Assembly (NCBI GenBank): GCA_033002965.1 | Contig: JAURVB010006709.1 | Span: 62,001-126,000 of the forward strand | Length of the DNA stretch: 64,000 nt | DNA from: Piper betle | Lineage: Eukaryota > Streptophyta > Magnoliopsida > Piperales > Piperaceae | Direction of reading: 5' to 3' | Shown: in pieces, positions 1 to 12,561 of the stretch | How the letters are laid out: every line of letters starts with the position of its first letter | Numbering within the stretch: position 1 is the stretch's first letter | Translations under genes and position numbers: made by a program | Notes under the pieces: model-generated | The model's database searches: none | Seen by the model: only the letters and a program-made list of their open reading frames with translations | Told to the model about the DNA's origin: nothing

Positions 1-2807
1 ATATTAGGGCAAGTTCATCTGTTGGAACTCCTATTCCTTTAGGGATGGGTTTACACTTGAATAGCATTGGAAAGGCGGGAGTCAGCATGAATGTTCAAAA
101 GGGAAACTATTTGTCTGAACACAGCCATCCTTTGTCGGAAGATTCGAAGGGTTTATTAGCCGGCACTTCTCTTAGGAGCAATTCGTCCCTGGTAAGTTTG
201 TTTCTGGATTTCTCCTATTAACTATTTTTGTCGTTCCAGAGAAATAAATCATAAGAAACATTTTATTTGTTCAGATTACCCTTCATGATTTGAAATCTTT
301 TGGCCATTCACCCCAGTTGAATATTAGTGAACTATCTCTTGCTTTAACTAAGGAGAAAGAACTGGCAGAAACCGATGCCTGCAAAGTTGAGGATATTGAT
401 GGAATGAGTCCTAAGAAAAAGAGGCAAGTATGCCATTAATACTTTTTTTTGTTTTTGTAATATTTCTTACTGAATTGCTAGATTTATGTCCAGGAAGAGG
501 TCAGCTTATAGCAGCGGTGGTGAAGGGTGCAGACGTTGCAATTGCAAAAAGTCCAAGTGCCTTAAGCTGTAAAATTTATGGAGTGATTGGCTTACTGTCT
601 ATCTGTAATTAAAATACCAATTTTGTAATCTAAGAGCTGTTGAATTGCATTTTCTTCCAATGCAGGTATTGTGAATGCTTTGCAGCGGGAGTCTATTGTT
701 CAGACCCATGTACATGCCAAGATTGCTTTAATAAACCTGAATATGAAGATACAGTTTTGGGAACTCGCCAACAAATAGAATCTCGCAATCCACTTGCATT
801 TGCTCCCAGGGTTGTGCATTGTGTAATTGGATCTCCCCAAAATGTTGACGTAAGAAGCTTAGACAGCTTTGATGAAGCTTGTGTATTTGCTTCTTTCTTG
901 CTAGCTGAAAACAGTTTTAATGGCAGGAAGAAGACACTCGGACAACACCAGCCTCAGCCAGGCATAAAAGGGGATGCAATTGCAAGAAATCTATGTGCCT
1001 TAAGAAATACTGTGAATGTTTTCAGGTATTACTTTTCTCAATTGAACGTGCTAGTGTGTCTTTTGGTTTACTCTGATTAATTTTTTTCTTTTAATAGGCT
1101 GGTGTTGGATGCTCTGATGGATGTAGATGCGAAGGATGTAAAAATGTTTTTGGTCGAAAAGAAGGTAGTAATAACATCTTTGAATAACATTTAATACTCT
1201 TTATGTTGAACTTAACAGATATATGATATGATCATGTTTTGCAATGTCTGGGAGTACCATAGAGAATTTAACCTAGGTTGCTTTTTGTTCAGGTTTATCC
1301 AACCTGGCCCAACTCTTAACTCAAATAAGGTTCATGTGTAAGCCCATCCGTTGTTAGGTTGGAGTTCAACTTAATCCATATATACCCCGTTAGTTGTGGT
1401 ATAACCTTCAATTTCATCATGCATATCACGGAGGGGCTTCTGACAAGTCCTTAAAACCACCTCTTCGACAATTGAATTTTGATTTTGCATTCTCAGATTG
1501 TGTGTGGTGAAACAAATTAGTAATATACTTCATGTAGATGAGATAAGATGTGGATGGGTGATGTTGATTTTCTTGTTTTAAGCATGGATTAGTTCACTTC
1601 TTTTGCTAACATTATGTTATCACATTATTCAAATGTATACTACGCAACTTAATATTATGTCTTCCAAACAAAATAGAGCTTGAATTGGCCCAACGAAATG
1701 TATTTCATCCAAGTTGAGTTGGGTCGTGTTCTAGTTTATAATACCTTTGCATAACCTGTGTTTGGTTTTATTTGTAAAAACTTCTGTCAATTATACTGCA
1801 TTCACGTGCTGAGTTTCTTACTAGGTAGATTTTTTCTTTTGATTATAATTTATAACATAATATTTAACAATTTCAAACTTTTGTAGGTTTGGGGATCATC
1901 TCATATGACCACCTGAAGACAGAAAGCATGAGGTGGAATAGAGAGGCCAAAGGAAAATTGGAGTCAGCTGATACTGGACGCGATATGGAGCCATTGGGAG
2001 CAAATGACGATATATTGCAATTGGAGCATTGCCCCGGGGATTCTCCGTTGCCAAGACCATTATTTCGATGTTCAAAGTAAGCTCTTACAGCTTGGCCTTT
2101 TTTCCCCTGAAGCAAGGGATTGGTTGTTTACATATTCTTTTTTATTCCATGACAGTCGTGAAATAGTACTTCCCAGATCTTGGCAGCATTCAAGAAGGCA
2201 TCTGACTTCATCACCCGATTCTGAAAGTTCGGCTGCATCATCTTTTGGCAAATCTCCAAATTCTCCTATGAAATCAAGCATGAGTGTCCGGATTGTGAAA
2301 ACAAGTGTATATGTTGAAGATGTTGATATTTGGATGCCAGCAAAAAGAGATACTATGGAATCCTCATGGAATGGGCTCATTGATAGATGCAATGTTTTAC
2401 CAACACGGGATTATCAATCAATGAGAGCTACTCCTGGTTCAAATCCTTGTCTTAGAAGCTCACAGGCAATGCATAGCCATGTCAGGCCCAGTAAGGCACA
2501 TGATTCTCCGATTACTCCTACATCTCGATTCGGTGAGACCACAGATGTAGGTCCCAGCGAAGACAGCAGTTCAAAAAATCTTGATGATGAAACTCCTGAA
2601 ATATTGAAGGAAACACGTTCACCAATTAACGCAGTGAAGGCTAGTTCTCCAAATCAGAAGCGTGTTTGTCCTCCACATGAGTGCTTGCAGGGAATACGGC
2701 CTACAACCGCCCCAAGTTTGAGAAGTGGACGCAGGTTTATATTGCAGTCTGTACCTTCATTCCCACCCCTCACTCCATACAGTGATGTCAAGGAAAAAGA
2801 GAAATGA
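1..2807 (+). CDS. CXC (CRC) domain protein, TSO1/TCX tesmin-like, 3' part
   Basis: DNA-binding CXC-domain regulator of the TSO1/TCX/LIN54 family, which controls cell-cycle and reproductive-meristem genes in the nucleus as part of DREAM-type complexes. The 5' end lies outside the window. Exons that keep one frame: 1-191, 275-423, 494-568, 666-849, 927-1025, 1098-1164, 1887-2076, 2156-2807. The first CXC repeat ([14 protein letters not shown] then [15 protein letters not shown]) is split between exons 3 and 4, followed by the conserved RNPLAFAP linker. The second ([20 protein letters not shown] then AGVGCSDGC) is split between exons 5 and 6 and ends in KNVFGRKEG. The C terminus carries the family tail [16 protein letters not shown]. 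The intron at 424-493 must start with GC (AG|GCAAGT); a GT donor three bases on would break the CXC frame. The stop at 2805-2807 is the simplest choice. Family certain; last two exon boundaries less so. Confidence 0.93.
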
Positions 2808-3871
2808 ACGCGAAGCATTAAAAGGTGCGTGCAATCTGATTTTATTTCCTCATGTTCATTTTTGCAACTATAGTGTTCTCAATGAAAAGAAAATGCTCAG
2901 CTGGTAGTTTGTTCATTTATATTATGGAAGAATTATCATTGTCAAGTCTATATTTGGAGCCATTTTTAGGTGGCTTGGAACACTTGTAATTCACCACCCT
3001 GGTAGTTTACCTTAACCGGGAAAGGAATAGTGATGGCATAGCTATTTTTTATTTTAGTACTACTATTAACGTGCTTAACTGCATTTGAGTGAAAAATGTA
3101 GACCATTGGTTGAAAAGCTGATATTTTTGTCCCAAACAGATTGAACACCCTTCTGCAGATCTGCCATAAATGGAGTTCGAGCAATAGTGGTCTTTGATTG
3201 TGTGAAATGTAGGATTCACAGGTTTCATTCCTGATTATTATTTGGGATATTGGCGTTGTTACTGAGGTGCTGCAGTTCTTCTGTGCAGAGAAGGTAGCTT
3301 CAAATTTCCAGAGATTGTATGCCCGTGCAAGTGGCAACTTGAAACAGCGTTGAATGAACCACCATGTCGTTAAGTTGGTTGGTAGGTTCGGCACCCTCTG
3401 CTTTGTCTCAGTAGCTACATGCTTGTGAAGGGAGAATCTTCCGTTCAAATATAGAACTCAACAAATAAGCCTAGGTATGTTTCCCGAGAAGGGGGTGCCT
3501 CGGGGAAATAATTCTTTTTCTCAGCTTTAATTTTCTTTTTTCTTTAATCTTTGCAGTTTAAGTCCTTTACATAGATCTGAATGCAGGAAAGGATGCCGTC
3601 AAATTATAGAGGGATTCCTCATTCCAGTATTGAACGTTTTTTGCTTCATCATTTATGCAAACATATACCTGTCCATTATTTAATTTTGATTAGCGACTTT
3701 GGGAAAGTAAGTTTAGATATACCATATGCCTGGAAAATGCTGCATTTCATTATAGCACAAAGGGGATTTATAAGAAAGGTGGCCAGGACAGTTATACAAG
3801 AGTATTATGTCTAGCTTGGCCTCCCAGATTTAATGTGTATGCGTTGCTCATACCCAGATTGGTTTTCCCAT
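2808..3871 (+). other. 3' flank / probable 3' UTR of the CXC gene
   Basis: No recognisable protein is encoded here. A possible 3'-UTR intron runs from a GTGCGT donor near 2825 to an acceptor near 2969, and a second candidate lies at about 3475-3555 (GTATGT to TTTGCAG). Short open frames on both strands show no family features and are probably UTR sequence. Confidence 0.4.
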
Positions 3872-4440
3872 ATTGGTTATCACTTTTGTAGGTGCCAATT
3901 GTCATATATGTAAATGAGTTAGGCTTACATCAAAAAACATATATATGTAGTGGTGGGTCTTTGACATGGGGTTAACCATTTCGACTTAATAATAATAATA
4001 ATAATAATAAATAAAATTGCATCAAGTTGCACTTTGATCCTAGCCGTAAGTCGCTACATGGTAATCTTTTAGATTTGAAAAAATATGAAGAATGCAAAAT
4101 TATTTCAACTAATTTCCTTGCAAAGCACAAGTAAGTCAAAATTTAGACATTAAAACACATTTATATAAGTACTATTGATTAGGCAACAATCCCACGAGGG
4201 AAAGGCTTTTATGACATATATTTCCCCACCCAATAGTATTCCTCTTGCTCCTATGGAGTATGGCAGATAGCCCTTTTTTTCTCGTCCTAGTTTCCAATCA
4301 TCTTTGTAAGTTATTTGTAAGCACCAGTTGTTTCCTTGTCGTCGTCACATTAGCGAGGACCATGAGGCCCCAACTTTGAAGTAAGCAATTAGCAGGCATC
4401 CTCCATCTCTTCTGGAACACTGTAATGCCATGCAAATTTA
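3872..4440 (-). pseudogene. Duplicated fragment of the thioesterase 3' end (pseudo-exon 9 plus 3' flank)
   Basis: This stretch is a diverged copy, in the same orientation, of 13485-13690 joined to 18370-18790, the 3' flank and last exon of the acyl-protein thioesterase gene. On the minus strand, about 4430-4350 reads HYSVPEEMEDAC, stop, LLTSKLGPHGPR, stop. This aligns with the true last exon (HYTVPEEMHDVCKWLTSRLG), with the Lys codon replaced by TAA. The upstream part contains a (TAA)n tract and the phrase ATGACATATATTTCC, matched by ATGACATAAATATCC near 18566. The copy lacks the copia element that now interrupts the parental locus. It is a non-functional segmental duplicate. Confidence 0.8.
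3986..4014. repeat. (TAA)n microsatellite
   Basis: About nine AAT/TAA units inside the duplicated fragment. The parental copy near 13611-13625 has a shorter, interrupted version, so the tract has changed length since the duplication. Confidence 0.85.
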
Positions 4441-4939
4441 GTCTTGAGCATTAGGGAATAAACAGACCTAATCTCGATTCACAAATTAGTGTCACAATTG
4501 AGATGAATGCAAGAATAAGGCACAAACACGATAACAAAACTAGATAATGACATGCGCGATACATAAGCTATTGATGAAATAATTGATTTTTCCATGGTAC
4601 ATTAATGTTAGTTTCTAAAATATGTTTTGACTTTAATATTTTAACTCCCGAGAATAACGATGTTCGTGAGGGAGTATTTAATAATTTTAATTATTGAACT
4701 GTCGTTAGGTATCAAAATAATTTTAAAATTTGATGCAAGATGTACTTCAGGTAGAACTATGAGTAAAAGATGAAACACTCCTTTTAGTAATTCTATTTGC
4801 ATAATAAATTTAATTGCCTTGAATGAGTACCAATGCAACTGTTCTGTAAAGTTCTTTCGTAAAAACTCCGAACCTATACATCTTTTCCCACCACGTCTAA
4901 GCTCAAAGTTGAATACTATGAGACAAGTAGTTTTTAGAA
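4441..4939. other. Intergenic, nothing recognised
   Basis: AT-rich sequence between the thioesterase relic and the gypsy fragment. No coding signal, structured RNA or terminal repeat was recognised. Confidence 0.4.
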
Positions 4940-6190
4940 TTGGTTCAGTAGCCGCCTTGGCCACTCGGTCTAGTCATCAACCCGAGTTCCATCCAGACTC
5001 GTTTTCTTACCCAAACCGACACAAAACTATTTAAGTTCAACCCTCTTTATCCTAGGATTAATTTAACGGCCTTCTCGTATTCTTTTTAATTCAAAATTTG
5101 GTACCCCACTATTTTTTGAGTTACGGAGGCAATAATGAGGTCTATTTTCTCGTTGGAGCATCACGAAGGTTAGCTTTAAGCCTTGAAAAGCGTGCACAAC
5201 TTGGAGTTAGCAAACTAAAAGTGGCAGAAAAATCCATTTTCATTGTAAATTGTAAAAATCATTAAATAGTGAATTGTGAGCGACGACCCATCGTGGATTG
5301 ACTCTTGGATTCACATTAAACAACACGAAACCTCATAAAAAAATCTTCTTCGTTTCTTGTTTTCATGCTTTGTTGACTGATAACTTGCGATTTAAGAGAC
5401 AAGGGTGGCTTAGGTCAACCATATTTCAACTCGGCCCCCGCATACGTCTCAGCTTTCTATCGAGCAAAGGTGTGCAAATTCATCCATAAACATCGGGCGA
5501 CTCTGGGGATCTAATGCATTGGTTGAAGTGTTGTTGAAAAGTCGATTTTCGTTATCAACAAGGCCAAAAATTGCAAAAATAGAAGATCTTGCTGAAGATG
5601 TCATTGTGGAGCTCAAGGCGATCGAAAATCTAACCTTCCATTTTATTTTCATGTGCAGCAATTTTTTAAGCTAAAAGTTCAATACTGGGGCTATGCAAAA
5701 GGTATCAAAAGTAATCATTCAACACCAGTGTCCCAAACAAAAGGACAAGCAACATGAAGAAGCCGAACAAAAAGTCCTACCTTCTACCAGCAAATCAACA
5801 ACAATTCCAATGCATTGTCTTCACCACATGCCCCCAGCCCAGTCAGCCTCTATCCCAGTGTCATATCCTTATCTGGTGTCTCTTCCACCTACTTGGGCCA
5901 GATATGAGAGCTATGGACCTTCACAATGCCCACCTCCAAACCCATTGTCATGGCCAGGATATGGATCCAGTCTTCCACCTTACTACCCTCAAGCACCCGT
6001 GATGCATCAACCTGTCATTCCACATGCTGCTCCACAAACACAACTACCGGTGCCAAGCTCAACATCTGTCCCAGACTTTTCTGAAGAAAGATTTGACAAG
6101 ATTATGGCGAAGATGAAGGTGTTGCAAGAGAAGATGGAAGAAGATGAGGCCAAAAGAGCAGCAAAGCGCCAAGTGATACCACCATAAGAA
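4940..6190 (+). mobile_element. Degenerate Ty3/gypsy fragment: LTR 3' end plus gag-like frame
   Basis: The first about 560 bases repeat the sequence at about 9150-9403 joined to 12219-12512, so they are a second copy of the same LTR 3' end, here uninterrupted. At 5495-5510 the phrase GGGCGACTCTGGGGAT resembles the sequence just inside many plant Tat-clade gypsy elements (recalled, not searched). Downstream, 5693-6187 is an open frame of 164 codons, rich in Pro, Tyr and Gln and ending in a Lys/Glu-rich coiled-coil-like stretch (EERFDKIMAKMKVLQEKM), plausible as a gag remnant. After 6187 the similarity dissolves into stops. No protease or polymerase was recognised. The element is truncated at both ends and clade assignment is tentative. 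Confidence 0.55.
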
Positions 6191-8221
6191 GTAACTCATA
6201 CCCCAAGTGGCAAGAAGATCCTTACCTTGGAGACTTGACCAGTTCTTTCTTTGGTGCCAGGACGCCTGCTTGCTTTAGAGCCTCGATCAGTCTTGGCCGT
6301 AGAACGAATGGTCAACTTCTGAAGATTCAAATGAATCACCACTGATTGTCATCAGGCGAACCCCTGCACGGGAAGATTCAGTTCCACTAGTAGTAACATC
6401 ACATAGCAATTGCAAGAAGCTGCATCTTTCACAAATGTCACTCTACCAACTTCCTCAGCCTCGTCAACCAGTCCAACAGTATTGTTTTCTGACCCTGCAA
6501 ATCGACTCAAAATCATCACTTCCCTTCGAGTGATTCACAGTCCCCTCAAGCATCATGTCAAGCTATTTGCTCAATTCTCTTGCTGCCTACTCTTAAAGTC
6601 AGCCTCATACTAGAACGAATGCACTAATAATTCCACTAGTGGTTCCTCGATTTTTCCCCACTTCTAATGGTGACAACAAGTTGGAGTCAAATTTTGATGC
6701 AGATGCCTTAATCGATGTCAAATCCCTAGCTAGCTATGATTTTCTAAACATGGATGAGCCTATGATTGAAGGTGAGAGTTCACACCTATATTTCTCTTTA
6801 AACACGTTATATGCAAGTGAGCTACTTTGGGGTTCCATTACATCAGACTTCGGAATACTTCAATGCATGTTTAAGATTTTCAAAGCTATACACTAAGGTT
6901 ACCGCATGCTCCACCATGCAACATCGCATCAACCATTATTTGTTCTCAACGTGGGTCTTTAACCTACCATTCCTGCCACGAAACACACGTGCATGTAACA
7001 GTAATTTTATAAATAAAATTTAAGTTATTTGTATCTTGAGTCATTAATAATAAAATAAATTTAAAAAATATAAAATAAAATATAATAAAATCTATATAAA
7101 TTGTGATAAACCTAATAATCATTTAATATTATGTTTTAACTATACCATCCCACTTAAAGTCGTAGTCGATGCATCTTAACGCGGTAAACAACTTGAATCA
7201 AATTCTATAATCCACTATATAAAAATATATAAAAAATAAACTAGTATATTATCGTGTATGCATTTTGATAATTTATTTTATTGTTGCCTTAATAACGTTA
7301 TTACCGTATACTTTGGTGCATGACTCATACACGCAGTCGGCTTTAGCTTACTTAAATTCTTAAAAAATCTACCAAGCTCAAATATATTCAAAATAAGAAG
7401 CAAAAAAGTAAATGAATATATGACTAAAGTTTGGATATTATATTATCTTATCGAGTCAAGTTTAAATTGAGCTACTAGTTGACTTCGAGTTGAGTTCAAG
7501 TTATAACCGACTCGAGTCGAGTTGAACAGTACCTTACTCAAACGAAACTCGTAAGATTCATGTTTGAATCGAATTCGAGCTCGAATATTTAAATTTTGAA
7601 TTTCAAATCGAGTCGAGTTAAATAAAATAGAAAATAATCACGAACTGGCATCGCTTAACTAGTAGCCCTATTCTTTAGCAATTATGATACTTGTGCTCTC
7701 GTACCTAGATTATATTTTGATTGAGGGTATGTTCCTTATATTATGTATATAACTAATTTTTTGTTTGTAAAAAATGAAAAAAATAAAAAAATAAAAACAA
7801 AAAAATGATGAAAATTAAAATAAAAATTAAAAAAAGGGAAAATGAAAAAAGAAAAAAAATTTAAAAATAAAAAATTGCAATATAAAGTTGGCATGTCAAC
7901 CTTTTACCGAACTATTTAAATATTTTATTTTTTTCCCGTAATCGATTACCACAAGTGTAATGATTATTTTGCCGACCACATTTTGCTAAGGGTATGCACT
8001 GCGAGGGGGCTTATGTTTACTGCAATTATTTTTAAGTGTTTGTGAAAAAAATATAATAATAATAAAATGAAAAGGGTGACGTGCATGGGTTAGGGCAAAG
8101 GAGAAACCTGGACGTGTATTGTACAATTATTTGGGAAATACAGTGTTTTATTTCCTTCCAACTCTCTTTCTTTGTGTTTGTCCCATGATTGAGATAACCA
8201 TCTCTTAACTTCCCCAAGCCA
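6191..8221. other. Intergenic, AT-rich, with repeat-like patches
   Basis: Short open frames at 6410-6613 and 6639-6896 may be further decayed gypsy coding sequence but show no motif. About 7440-7690 is dense in GAGTC/GACTC words and resembles the interior of the hAT element at 63279-63858. It ends in CTAGTAGCCCTA, which could be a decayed hAT terminus. 7765-7900 is almost pure A-rich low complexity. No gene seen. Confidence 0.45.
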
Positions 8222-8230
8222 ACCTACATC

Positions 8231-8238
8231 TATAAATA
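8231..8238 (+). promoter_or_regulatory. TATA box, probable LTR promoter
   Basis: TATAAATA in CATCTATAAATACCCATCC, preceded by AT-rich and followed by GC-rich sequence. This is the classic layout of a plant LTR core promoter. Confidence 0.55.
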
Positions 8239-9403
8239 CCCATCCATCCCCCTCGATCAAACCGAGAACAGGAGCATAGAAGCCTCTTCTCTGGTGACGC
8301 CAAAGTGCATTGCCGCCGCTTGCCAGACCAGGTGTAGTGAAGCCAGGGGTATTTATATCATTGTCCGGTGGAGCGAAGCCCGGGAGGGAGGAGAGTTCCC
8401 ACCGCCACCTTTCCATTCACAGGAGTCATCCCGGGCAACTACAACCGTCGTCGTAGCCGGAGAAGACAAGAAGATCACTTATTTTTTCGGTTTTGCATAT
8501 TAGAGGGGCCAACTTTCCGGCGGATTCCCGGCCAACCCCGGAACAGGACCATCACTGTGAAGCCCATGAACCAGACTCGAAGTCCAAGCCTTTGTCCAAC
8601 TCTTAGAAGCCCCTCGTCACCGGAAGACCGCCACGAAGTACTTCACCGGAGAAGAAGAAGAAGAAGCAAAGCCGTGACGTGCCCCGACCAAGAAGTTACG
8701 TCCAAAAGACATCTCTCACAACCGGATACAATACCAAATCAAGCATTGTCGGATTCAACCTCACATATTGTCAGAAAAAGCCCCACAAGTCCCGGAGATA
8801 TACTCTTATCGCCGAAACTTTCCAGCGATATCACCACTGGCAGCCGCCGCATCCAACCACTGGGCCAACTCTGGTCAATGCACCCCTCAGATACCAACAG
8901 TTATGGGCGGTCTCCGGACCTATTGGCCGCCAGATTGTCGTCGTCGGAGTTCGAGTCCTCACGAAGTTGCACCTGCTTTAAACGGTCAGTCGGGCCCTTA
9001 TGCATGCCGCGCCGCCTATGCGTGTCGTGTCCGCTGGCCTGACTACGCCGTGACCGCGCCGTATGCCCGACGTCTTGACCGTGACCCGGTCATACCCGCC
9101 TACATAATTGGCGCACCGCACGCCAATGTAGACGTTGCTCACCCAAATCCGATTCAGCAGCCGGCGTACGCCACTTGGTCCAGCCATCAACCCGAGCTCG
9201 GTCCAGACTCGTTTTCTTACCCAAACCTACCTGAAGCTGGTCCGGTTCGACCCTCTTCATCTCGGGATTAATTTAAAAACCTTTTCGTATTCCGTTTCAT
9301 CCAAAATTTGATGCCGCACCATTTTTTGACGTTTAGGACGCGAGGTCTATTTTCTCATTAGAGCATCACGAAGACTAGTTTTAAGCTTTTGAAAGTGTGC
9401 GTA

Positions 9404-11888
9404 TGTAAAAATCGTGATTTGAGTCTAAAAACCGTGATTTGAATTAGAATTTTATATTCTCGAGCCAGTCGGTTCGAGTTTAGTCAGTTTCGTGACCCAC
9501 GTGTTGAGTTAAAGGCCAACAATATATTATGAGCGATGAGGTCAAGTATACGTGAGCATATAATGATAACATCAAAAAAATGATTAAAATGAATTATCAG
9601 AGTATATGACAGTATGTAATTTTTTTAATGTATTTAATTGTAAAATTATTTTTAGTTTGAATAACATCTTAGGATGCATTATATAGCAGTTTGAGTGGGT
9701 TATTAATTAATGAAGATGTTATCTTGATGTTATTGAGTGTATTATATTTTATAAGATTTTTTTCATATTTTTTGGATTTTTTTAGAATTTATTAGAATTT
9801 AGTTATTATTTTTGAATTGAGTCGAAGTCGAGTCAACTTTTATTTACAAAATTGCCACCCAAAACCCTAATCCCGACATCTTTCCCTTCTCATCTCGTCA
9901 CCGCCCCAACGTTGCCATCAATGTCTTCTCCGGCTGCCGCCAAGCTCCGTCGGAGAGTCACTATGCCGTTCCTCACCATCCTGGCTGCTGCCCGGCCTCC
10001 ACGATACAAGGAAAATTGTCAATACGTGCAGAGTCCAGACGCTGATTCCACCGTCGTGCCACCGTCACCTTCCCCTTCTATCCAAACATCTTTCCCCTCT
10101 CGGTGCACCATCGTCGAGACCAGCCAAGGGTTGATCGAGCAAGCCGACCGACTCACGCCCATCATTGTCCTCTCCACCACCGTGGTTGCATTGAGCTCAT
10201 TGAGCTGAAACCCACTAACCCAATCACCTCGCTGGAAAGTCGTCTAAAAACCATCGGAAAGACACATAAGAATGGCCATGCCGAAAAAACTGCTAGAAAA
10301 TCAGATTTGCTAGAATTTGCTAGAAATCGTCGGATTTGTCTAGCTGAATCTGATTGAACTTTGGATGTTGCCAGGTCCCAAATTCGAGTTTCGAATCGTG
10401 CGATAAACCCTAGTCATCGCTGATTGCCGACAACACGAGGTATAATTAACTTCAACCTAATTATTTAAAATTGATAATTATTAGCAAACATGGTAGGATT
10501 TGATTTATTGGACGATATAATATTTTGATTGTAAATAAAATGAATTTGTATGATTTTAATTGTATTGAAATAATTGTTATTGAACTAATTATGTAGATTA
10601 AGTATGAATTGTTTATTAACGTAACGTAGCCTAAAAAATCATGATGTAGATTGATGTGAATGCTTTGGTGATGTATATAGGATGCATGAACACATCATTT
10701 AGATGACGAGTGTTAGCCTTTAGTTTTGATGTGTGTGTATGGAGTAGGAGGTCGCTGCCTAGGTGCGTGGACACAATTAGAGCAGGTCCATTTAGGACAA
10801 TCTTCTGGTTTGACTCTTTCATTCTATCATGATTTGTTTTGACAGGTAAGTGGAAGTGTTGAGTGGTGGACTTATCGTATCCCACTTCACATGACCCATT
10901 TAGTCGTATAAATTTGTAGATTAATAACCCTTGAAGATGAGATCCCTCAAGTTTATTTTTAAAAGCTCAGATTTAGATCATGATGCCTTCAGGTTAGTAA
11001 TATTAAAATCCCTACCCAGACCTATATACATATAGTTTTCTTGGTTTTGTGGTGAGATGTGTGACAAGGGAAAGTCGACTTGCATGTGCCACGAGTAGTC
11101 ACATGCTAGTGAAAGGCAGTTTTATATTGGTGAGCATGTCGTTATATTTTTGAGGGATTCTAACAACTCCACCTTTGAGTTCTTCAGACCCAGAAAAGTG
11201 TGAAAGATTATGGATATTACAATGCAGCACATGACTAGACTTGTGAATTTAAAGGGTATTGAAAGCACATGCCTGAGAGTACTCAGCCTTTGTGCTCAAG
11301 GCCAGAAGTGATGCAGAATGTAAAGGGTTTTAGGATTATTGATTTTTCTACGCAAGAGATAGTTCAAAAATGTCGAGGCATTTGACAAGTCAGAATGGGA
11401 TGCTGTCGAGTCAAGGTTGACGATTCCTGATTAATGCCCTTCTGAGAGTTTTTAATGTAGAAGTATATAAATGATTTCATTTAATAGGAGAGTCAGCTCT
11501 CATGTGCCAGTTTAATTATTAGTTATTTCTAGACCAATAACACTCATTATTGACATTTTTGTATTATATATGTAGGTAAAAGCCAGAATAATTCAGCGCT
11601 GACGAGACTGCAAAGAAACAACGATGCACCATGCACACATGTACCTACCGAATGGAATGAAAAAATTGGTGTGATGAATTGTTGTGAGTTATGGTAGATG
11701 AATGTTATAATGATTTGTTGTAGGAATTGTTGTGTGAATTTAATGAAATGGTCGTGATGGGATTGTGATCAGAAATGAACTGGATAAGCTATTGGGGTCA
11801 AACCCCGACTCAGGAAGGCAAAAAAATGAATTATAATGTGAATGTTGTGTGAAAGTAAAGTGTTTTGACGATGTTTTAAGTTTTTATC

Positions 11889-11929
<41 letters not shown>

Positions 11930-12218
11930 TGTTATTTACAGGGTAGTCCCTATTGCACTTTTAGGCATGACTTTGTTTGTTTATTTTAAAAATCATTATT
12001 TTTTAAACTTTTAATAAGTTTGCGTTGTTTTTAATGTGGTTGACATATCATAGCATTCGTCTTAGAACCATGCTAGAGCCTGAATGCTTACATCACCATC
12101 TTGAGATGCCGAGGGTAAATTCGAGTCGGCTTAATTGAATTAAGTAGATTAGCGAACGGTTTGGTCGCCAGTAGTATTTTCAGTCTGGTTTGCGGGCGAA
12201 TCGAATTTGGGTGTTGCA
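9404..12218 (+). mobile_element. Solo LTR, long gypsy LTR (Tekay/Del-like), older copy
   Basis: 2815 bp beginning TGTAAAAATCGTGA and ending GGGTGTTGCA. It is colinear with the element at 42042-46994 over its full length once the two hAT insertions there are removed (about 2.85 kb). No gag-pol lies on either side, so it is a solo LTR. The flanks, GCGTA (9399-9403) and GAACA (12219-12223), can both be derived from GCACA, which is what the uninterrupted sister copy of the target has near 5191; they are read here as a decayed 5-bp target duplication. Very long LTRs with near-TGTAACACCC termini are typical of plant Tekay/Del chromoviruses; that assignment is inference. Confidence 0.75.
11889..11926. 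repeat. (TA)n microsatellite
   Basis: About 18 uninterrupted TA units inside the older solo LTR. The younger copy has a much shorter TA tract at about 46740-46756. Confidence 0.9.
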
Positions 12219-12514
12219 GAACAACTTGAAATTAGCAAATCAAAAGCGACAAAAAATGTATTTTGATTATAAATTTTAAAAATCATCGAATAATGGATTG
12301 TGAGTGCAATAGACTGTGGCTTGACTTGTAGATTCTTATTAAACCATGGGAAACCACATAAAAAATCTTGTTTGACATTTATTTGTATGCTTTGTAGATA
12401 GATAACTCGTAATGTCAGTGACAAACGCTTTAGGCCAACCTTATCTCAACTCACCCCGCACACAAAGTGTCTAAGCCTTCCATCGAGTGAAGGTGTGCAA
12501 ATTCATGCACAAAC

Positions 12515-12561
12515 AATATATATATATATATATATATATAATATAATATATATATATATAG
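12515..12561. repeat. (AT)n microsatellite
   Basis: An AT tract with one break, lying exactly where similarity to the intact LTR copy at 5490 stops. The repeat may mark the breakpoint of the gypsy fragment. Confidence 0.85.

Larger units (their letters stand above)
8222..12512 (+). mobile_element. Gypsy LTR (same family as 4940-5500), split by a nested solo LTR
   Basis: The 3' part, about 9150-9403, continues without loss at 12219-12512 when compared with the intact copy at 4940-5500. The intervening 9404-12218 is a separate element. A consensus TATA box (TATAAATA, 8231-8238) followed by a GC-rich leader with open frames in several phases suggests the LTR promoter and transcribed leader. The 5' boundary is not visible, and the start given here is only the TATA region. 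Whether it is a solo LTR or one end of a broken element cannot be decided from the window. Confidence 0.6.

Noticed and set aside
2966..3448. 160-codon open frame on the minus strand downstream of the CXC gene
   Set aside because: No recognisable motif, antisense to the probable 3' UTR, and interrupted only by chance in AT-balanced sequence. It could be reconsidered if transcripts appear.
8368..9271. Open frames of 224 and 167 codons on the + strand
   Set aside because: They overlap each other in different phases within the leader of a gypsy LTR and show no domain. The matching copy at 4940-5500 does not conserve them.
11889..12561. AT microsatellites as a possible replication or matrix-attachment element
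   Set aside because: Plain dinucleotide tracts in repeat DNA; nothing in the sequence supports a specific role.
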